A program made the position numbers and the translations under genes. Under the pieces are notes generated by a model. That model was not told where the DNA came from. It did not search any database and saw only the letters and a list, made by a program, of their open reading frames with translations. A DNA stretch of 64,000 nucleotides from Protula sp. h YS-2021 (Eukaryota; Annelida; Polychaeta; Sabellida; Serpulidae): assembly GCA_949752745.1 (NCBI GenBank), contig OX457029.1, forward strand, positions 14,005,051 to 14,069,050, in the 5' to 3' direction. Of the stretch, positions 59,115 to 64,000 are shown one piece after another (position 1 is the first letter of the stretch; the number at the start of each line of letters is the position of its first letter).

Positions 59115-59447
59115 TTACAAATCAAGTATTGATACAATGGTGTGAATAATTGGAGTCCATTGATCTTCAATGTACATTAACCAACTACTTAATTCATCAA
59201 ATGTGATAGCATCTACACCATATTTTTCACAACGTTGATTTGCATTATCTAACACTTTATCTAAATGAATGTAATATTTAGCTTCATTCCAATATGTATA
59301 GACACATGTAGAATGACAAGTATGTTCTGAACACTCTTCATTTTGACAAGCAGGACATACTAAACATGCAAACTTTTTTACAGCTAATAACATTTCTTCA
59401 CAATATGTCTTTTGCACAATATATTGTCTCAATGTAATGTCTGTCAT
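59115..59447 (-). CDS. Small Cys-rich protein, unknown function
   Basis: 110 residues from ATG 59447. An upstream GTG gives a longer frame but I prefer the ATG. The centre has LVCPACQNEEC...HTCHSTC, enough paired Cys/His for a zinc-binding module, flanked by helical segments. The start shares a base with the previous stop (TAATG), a known geometry for termination-coupled re-initiation. No family recognised. It lies between early-type genes and the integrase. Confidence 0.55.
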   Translation of the reverse strand: MTDITLRQYIVQKTYCEEMLLAVKKFACLVCPACQNEECSEHTCHSTCVYTYWNEAKYYIHLDKVLDNANQRCEKYGVDAITFDELSSWLMYIEDQWTPIIHTIVSILDL

Positions 59448-59734
59448 TATACTGCAATGTAGATTAGCCACTCTCTCACTTCATAAAACAGTCTTGGATC
59501 AAATCGAGCAAAGTGATATGCTGCTTCCACATCAAACTCCTCAGCTCCGTCAATGTTTGAAAGCACACACTCTTTGATGAAATCCTCACGTAATTTCGGT
59601 ACGTTCAGCGTGGAATGAGCAAGTTCCCAATAGATGTCAAAGTGTTCCAGTTGTTGTTGAATAGATCCAAAACGCGCCAGTTCACTTATCATGTAGTCCA
59701 CATACGTCTCCTTGAAAAACGTTTCTACATCCAT
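59447..59734 (-). CDS. Small helical protein, paralogue of the 60493-60912 protein
   Basis: 95 residues. It aligns by eye with the protein at 60493-60912: FFKETYVDYMISEL vs VFKVNYVDYVFSKL, then YWE vs HWE, DFIKECV vs EFIHSFL, and FDVEAAYHFA vs YDIDSAFIRA, in the same order and spacing. All-helical appearance, acidic overall. No known family. A duplication within the element is the simplest explanation. Confidence 0.6.
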   Translation of the reverse strand: MDVETFFKETYVDYMISELARFGSIQQQLEHFDIYWELAHSTLNVPKLREDFIKECVLSNIDGAEEFDVEAAYHFARFDPRLFYEVREWLIYIAV

Positions 59735-59798
59735 CTTTCACATATCCATATGACACGTCTACACACTTTGAGGACTGGTAAGCAAATGACTTGTAGTC

Positions 59799-60419
59799 TT
59801 ACTCGGCAGATACTGTTAGTGAGCCACACTTGTTGCAGAAGTTGTCAGGTTCACACAACTTGCAATTGTACTTGTGGCAGTGACAATCATAATCCTCAGC
59901 ATATCCGTAAGTACCACAATATTCACAGGTAAGTCCAAGTTGATTTTGCACATCCATATTCTCCAATCGAACTTCAGCCAGTCTTTTCTTGGAAAGCTTT
60001 GACACTTTCATTCGATTGTCCTTTTGCAGCTTGATAGGAGTTTTCTTCCCATGACATTCCGTACATGGCAGTAAGGTTGAGGTTATGCTATGGATTTCCT
60101 GAAGCAATGTCCCCCATTCACCATCATTCATGTTGATGTAACGCGTATATTCTTTCCCTTCAAACAGTGATGTTTGCACAAAACTCACATAGCGCATATC
60201 CAAGTATGAAATGACTTCAAGCCACTTCGTTTGCGTTAAGTACAGTTTGAAGCCAATGTTGCGTAATCTTGCCAAGTTCTGACACACAATCTTCCACAAG
60301 GATGGTGATAAAGTAAGCCATCTCTCTCCACGTTTGATTCGAAGAAATAGCCCAAATTCTCCATGCTCCACAGTAATGGTTAAGTTTGCACTAATTTTAA
60401 AGCTGCTTGTCTTCTCCAT
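59799..60419 (-). CDS. Double PC4-like module plus C-terminal zinc-binding region
   Basis: 206 residues. Residues 8-55 (LTITVEHGEFGLFLRIKR...WLTLSPSLWKIVCQNLARL) and 58-112 (KLYLTQTKWLEVISYL...YVSFVQTSLF...YTRYINMNDGEWGTLLQEI) show the repeated strand-strand-strand-helix layout with W at the helix start, as in the small proteins after the polymerase. The C-terminal part has CTEC, CEYC, CHC, CKLC and CNKC pairs, enough for two zinc sites. This suggests a nucleic-acid-binding early protein. The name rests on pattern, not on a database match. TATA-like tataaaa lies about 75 bp upstream. Confidence 0.6.
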   Translation of the reverse strand: MEKTSSFKISANLTITVEHGEFGLFLRIKRGERWLTLSPSLWKIVCQNLARLRNIGFKLYLTQTKWLEVISYLDMRYVSFVQTSLFEGKEYTRYINMNDGEWGTLLQEIHSITSTLLPCTECHGKKTPIKLQKDNRMKVSKLSKKRLAEVRLENMDVQNQLGLTCEYCGTYGYAEDYDCHCHKYNCKLCEPDNFCNKCGSLTVSAE

Positions 60420-60490
60420 GGCTGCGCGTTGAATGATGACTTCACTTCACCCTTCTTCTTTTATGCCATTAGAAATTGCAGAGTCAGCTT

Positions 60491-60497
60491 TTTTATA
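60491..60497 (-). promoter_or_regulatory. TATA box overlapping a stop codon
   Basis: TATAAAA on the - strand, containing the TAA stop of the 139-residue protein (60493-60495) and lying about 75 bp before the ATG of the double-PC4/zinc protein. The geometry is the same as at the polymerase stop. Confidence 0.45.
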
Positions 60498-60912
60498 GTT
60501 CTTCAAACATTTTACAAAGCTTTGAATTCACCTCAACTCGTTCATTGTTGAATCGAACAAGTTCTGATGCATTCGTCGTCAATGGAACGCCATCATCATA
60601 ATGTAAAATAATTCTAGCAGCTACAGCTAGCATGAGTTCAGCTGCCCAAGTTGTATTCGCGCGGATAAATGCTGAATCAATGTCGTAAGTTGATGGTAAA
60701 AGTAGTTCTTCACATTCGTGTAGAAATGAGTGGATGAATTCATCTCTTGGAATTATCTTTCCAACAGCTTCCCAATGCTTATGCAAATTCTTCACTTGTA
60801 AAATCCAATTAGATTCAAAAGCAGGAAGCTTTGAAAACACATAGTCAACATAGTTCACTTTGAAGACGTCATCCATGGTCTCTACACATCGGTGAAGAAG
60901 TAATGTTGACAT
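60493..60912 (-). CDS. Small helical protein, unknown; first gene of the - block
   Basis: 139 residues, starting 18 bp inside the right TIR (acaATGt). No known domain; helical, with conserved-looking FKVNYVDYVFSKL, HWE and DIDSAF segments shared with the shorter paralogue at 59447-59734. A second ATG 12 codons in (MDDVFK) matches the paralogue start and may be the real one. Its place next to the TIR suggests transcription from a promoter in the TIR. Confidence 0.6.
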   Translation of the reverse strand: MSTLLLHRCVETMDDVFKVNYVDYVFSKLPAFESNWILQVKNLHKHWEAVGKIIPRDEFIHSFLHECEELLLPSTYDIDSAFIRANTTWAAELMLAVAARIILHYDDGVPLTTNASELVRFNNERVEVNSKLCKMFEEL

Positions 60913-60930
60913 TGTTAATAATCAGGTGAA

Positions 60931-61612
60931 AGCGGAGAGCGATGTGTTCTGACGATACCTGAAAGCACTAAGAAAAGAAAAGCATAATATGTTTTCAAAA
61001 AAAAATTAAATTTTGGATTAGAACCCTGATTTTTACCCTACTACACCATGGTAAAATGTTCAAACTTATTTTATACATTATATGTTGTCAAAAAACAAAA
61101 TTTGTTAAAGTTGGTCTAGAACCCTTATTTTTACCCTACTACACCATGGTAAAATGTTCAAACTTATTTTATATATCATATTATGTCAAAAAACTAAATT
61201 TGTTAAAGTTGGTCTAGAACCACCATTTTTCCACTACTATAACTTTAGAACATTTAAATAAGTAACATGCTAAAATGTTCAAACTTATTTTTTATATTAT
61301 ATGTTATCAAAAAACTACATTTGTTAAATGTGTATTAGAAGTGTCATTTTCCAACTACTATAACTTAAAACATAGAGTTGGGGAAAATCCCATTCCTTCT
61401 CAAATTTATTGATCGTTCCCACGGTCTAGGCCTTTGATGTTTTCAAATTTATTGATCGTTCCCACGGTCTAGGCCTTTGATGTTTTCAAATTTATCGATC
61501 GTTCCCACGGTCTGAACGAGTGCACTCTGAAATTTTATTGATCGGTTTCCTCCACACTCTGAACGAGTGCACTCTAAAATTTATTGATCGGTTTCCCCAC
61601 ACTCTGTACACA
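60931..61612 (-). repeat. Polinton right terminal inverted repeat
   Basis: About 680 bp matching 47042-47722 in reverse complement, starting at agcggagagcgatgtg. It differs from the left copy by scattered substitutions and by repeat number: three 97-bp units visible here, and an extra tandem unit 'caaatttattgatcgttcccacggtctaggcctttgatgtttt' at 61400-61490. The match fades after ctctgtac (about 61609). Confidence 0.9.
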
Positions 61613-61710
61613 TGTACTTATTCCTATGATGTGTGGTTAGAACCATTGAAATATGACTAATTAAATATTATCATAATAATAGTGAAAATAGACATAGAAG
61701 TATAGCCATT

Positions 61711-61751
<41 letters not shown>

Positions 61752-61870
61752 AGTCACAGTCACATAATGTCACAGAGTCACATGATGTCACAGTCACATG
61801 TTGTCACATAATGTTACAGAGTCATAAAAATGAGCAAAAAGTAAAAATAGCCAAAAAAATTTTTTTTTTG
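61613..61870. other. Right outer flank of the Polinton
   Basis: About 100 bp without a left-end counterpart, then A35 (61716-61750), then short direct repeats of 'gtcacataatgtcacagagtcac' (61752-61825) and a T run. Whether any of this belongs to the element is unclear. Confidence 0.5.
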
Positions 61871-61942
61871 TCCCAGCCGGGAACCGAACCCGGGGCTCTT
61901 AGGTTGCTAGTCGTTCGCTCTAACCAGTGAGCCATTACGACT
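61871..61942 (-). repeat. tRNA-like relic (SINE head or pseudo-tRNA)
   Basis: On the - strand, tggctcactggttagagcg matches a pol III A box with a D arm (GCTC...GAGC), and gggttcggttcccgg is a perfect T arm with a B box. The loop reads CTAGCAA, as for an Ala AGC anticodon. But the anticodon stem does not pair and the 5' end does not pair with the ggctggga 3' end. Not a functional tRNA; A/T runs on the 3' side fit a SINE. It would normally end at the T run downstream. Confidence 0.6.
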
Positions 61943-61981
61943 TCTCTGTTGAATGATCTGATAATGACATACATACGTTAC

Positions 61982-62014
61982 CAAAAAAAAAAAAGAAAAA
62001 AAAAAAAATATTAT

Positions 62015-62053
<39 letters not shown>

Positions 62054-62240
62054 GGGGGGGGGGGGGTCCTCATGGTATATGATTCTTCACCAGGGGGGGG
62101 GGGGGGGTCGGTCCATAGTATGTACCGAGCACTAGGTCGCTGGGCCGGGGGGGGGGCTCACTAGGTAGCTGGGCCGGGGGGGGGGGGGCTCACTAGGTAG
62201 CTGGGCCGGGGGGGGGCTCACTAGGTAGCTGGGCCGGGGG
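61982..62240. repeat. Poly-A and poly-G-spaced minisatellite right of the Polinton
   Basis: A-rich runs (61982-62049), then tcctcatggtatatgattcttcacca, tcggtccatagtatgtaccgagcact and four 'ctcactaggtagctgggcc' type units separated by G runs of 8-14. The first two units are inverted relatives of those at 46501-46645. Confidence 0.85.
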
Positions 62241-64000
62241 GGGGTATGACGTCACAAAATGCAGTGATTCTCTCGTGCAGTGATTCTCTCGTTTCTCAAC
62301 TACTTCACGAGTACATTATAGCATTTGCGTGAATAAATAAAGCCTCTCTCGAAAAAAATATTTGACTGTACTGCGTTCAGATTAATATTATACATGTGGT
62401 ATATTTAAATACTTGTGACTATTCTATCAATAATTGGACAGATAAATCATATACACTTTAGAGCAAAATTTCTCCAGACTGTCATTGCTAAATTTCAATA
62501 GATGAACTATTTGTGTCTTTTATTTTTCTTTTTAGAGTTCGCGGCAATCATGAGCGCGGGAAAGCACGGATAATCCAGCCCCTCCTTCCTCCCTTACGCA
62601 TCACTCGCCACGACACCACTGCAACGACTTTGCTCAATAAAATTTTAAAGGAATCATTTAGAAGTATCCTGTCAGTGTTTACAATGTCGTTTAGAAGGTG
62701 TAAATATTTATTTTAAACAGAGACAAACACGAAAATAAAGTTTGATACTTCACAAAATACGGAGCGGAGAAATGACGTCACATATAAACAGTGACACGTA
62801 CAAGACATGACGTCACATAGAAAATATTACGTCACAAGCCCGGAAGAGGGCTACTACCATGGGTGGGTTGGATTGGTATGTTCCAAGGGAACGACCGGCT
62901 CTTTAAAGCGATATTTTTTCGCGAAGCAGCCAGAATTCATAAAAGTACATCTCACTAGCACAGCCTCTGTATCAAGTCGTGATTATTAATCTAATTAATT
63001 AAAATAATTAATCAAACTAATTAATCTTTTCGATAATCAACTTTGTGAAACCTATTCTACCAGAAGATTGTGTCTGAACAGAAAAATGTGGAATAAATAT
63101 GAATGTTTAAAAAATATCCTTAACTAAAAATTTTCATCCTGAGTGAAAATGAAATGGAAATTTGATTATTTACAACAACCCCCTCCCTTCCCCCATTCCG
63201 ATTTAGGTGTGAGAGAGCTCATTCGAATGTGACCTTCTATTAGTCTGTAGTTTTCAGAATATTTCTGAAGAGAAAAAATTGTCTACCAGCTTACCGAGAG
63301 CGCAAAATCAAACTGTGTCGAGTCCTCGTGTGAAATCTATACAAGACATAAATAAAAAAGCTATTTTCATTACATTCCAAGATGTCTGAAGACAGTTGAG
63401 GTTAACTTGCAACTTTGAAACTTTAAACTTTTAAATGGCTAGTTTATATTGTCGAGAAGTATTATCAACGTCCCCTGAAAGAGTGGTTAAAATGGGTGTT
63501 GAGATTGTATGAAGGATATGTGATGGGAAGTTAGTAGTATTTCTGTGTCAACACCGAGTCAAATTTCTCCGGTAGAGGGCGTCTTGACTGTTGTTGCAGC
63601 AAAAAACTGAAAACTTGAAGTGAAACAGTTTGAAGATGGGGTCTTCATTTTTATATGAAATATAGAACATATTGTTTTCTGACTGTTTGCTAATTGTATC
63701 ATTTAACAAGCGTATCTTTGTGTGAAGGGGAAAACAGTATCATATACTAGAGGGTTTATTAAAAACAATGACCCACTTTTTATGTATCATAAGTAACAAA
63801 TGTCATACCGTGTATCTATTTGATTGCCAGCGGCTCTTTGTGTGTGGGCTCGATTTTTTTAAGGGACGGGCGTCTACGTTTATTTAATAAAAATTCCCCT
63901 ACTTTATCTACACTTGTCACTGAGTCAATACGTCATTGTTATTTTTAATCCACAATACGTTGATTATTAAAATCCATATTTGACCCCGTTAAGGAGCCAT
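62241..64000. other. Intergenic DNA with a CRE-like cluster
   Basis: No gene. It contains a 16-bp duplication gcagtgattctctcgt (62262-62293) and perfect TGACGTCA sites. A frame at 62513-62716 follows an acceptor-like ttctttttag but has no recognisable content. The remainder to 64000 is AT-rich without features. Confidence 0.45.
62773..62834. promoter_or_regulatory. Cluster of CRE-type sites
   Basis: TGACGTCA at 62773-62780 and 62808-62815 and TTACGTCA at 62827-62834, with a further perfect TGACGTCA at 62247-62254. Each is the CREB/ATF palindrome or a one-base variant; atataaa at 62782 could be a TATA element. No gene start is visible nearby. Confidence 0.35.

Larger units (their letters stand above)
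47001..61750. mobile_element. Maverick/Polinton (adintovirus-like endogenous virus)
   Basis: A self-synthesising DNA transposon or integrated virus, bounded here by a T tract (47001-47041) and an A tract (61716-61750) and by long TIRs. It encodes the full Polinton set: protein-primed PolB, retroviral-type integrase, packaging ATPase, adenain-like protease, double-jelly-roll major capsid and penton-type minor capsid, plus small proteins. Genes lie in two convergent blocks meeting at 53026-53178. Every recognised gene is open, though the integrase is split from its chromodomain. I could not identify a 6-bp target duplication, so the exact ends are uncertain by tens of bases, more on the right. 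Confidence 0.95.

Noticed and set aside
61871..61942. Functional tRNA-Ala gene
   Set aside because: Acceptor and anticodon stems do not pair; only the D and T arms are intact.

Overview
The window reads as animal nuclear DNA, most likely from a marine invertebrate. A lophotrochozoan, perhaps mollusc-like, is my low-confidence guess. The reasons are a three-exon gene with phase-0 introns, AT-rich and repeat-rich intergenic DNA, many microsatellites and minisatellites, a 200-N assembly gap (46301-46500), and an integrated Maverick/Polinton (adintovirus-like) element. The bases alone do not fix the species.

Layout. Positions 1-15668 hold no gene I can support. They carry a 139-bp satellite with inverted copies (about 3385-5475), a GA microsatellite (6052-6136) and a 30-bp minisatellite (8310-8815). 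Positions 15669-24027 are a protocadherin gene on the + strand. One large exon encodes a signal peptide, seven cadherin repeats, a membrane helix and the start of the tail; two later exons encode the rest of the cytoplasmic tail. The total is 1167 codons, with a candidate poly(A) signal at 25000-25005. Positions 24028-46300 are intergenic and repetitive: small tandem duplications, a 77-bp satellite, 20- and 30-bp minisatellites, a pogo-like MITE, palindromes and a few possible regulatory patches.

The main content is a Polinton of about 14.6 kb (roughly 47042-61612, bracketed by T41 and A35 tracts). It has about 0.68-kb terminal inverted repeats (TIRs) and two convergent gene blocks. The + block encodes a protein-primed DNA polymerase B followed by a PC4-like single-strand-DNA-binding protein and three small proteins that look like diverged double PC4-like modules. 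The - block, read from the right TIR, encodes a small helical protein, a double-PC4-like/zinc protein, a paralogue of the first protein, a Cys-rich protein, integrase core, a separate chromodomain ORF, packaging ATPase, two basic proteins, a small protein with a predicted myristoylation signal and Cys cluster, penton-type minor capsid, a core-like protein, double-jelly-roll major capsid and adenain-like protease. Replication, integration, packaging, capsid and maturation functions are all present and open, so the element looks like a near-complete endogenous virus. Its one visible break is the split between integrase core and chromodomain.

The least-described features I see are: (1) a family of PC4-fold-like small proteins in both blocks; (2) a chain of genes joined by five ATGA stop/start overlaps plus one TAATG; (3) TATA boxes overlapping the stop codon of the preceding gene, one of them very like the adenovirus major late TATA region; (4) an OTU-like cysteine/histidine pattern in the N-terminal part of the polymerase; and (5) the split integrase. 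All need homology or structure searches that I could not run.
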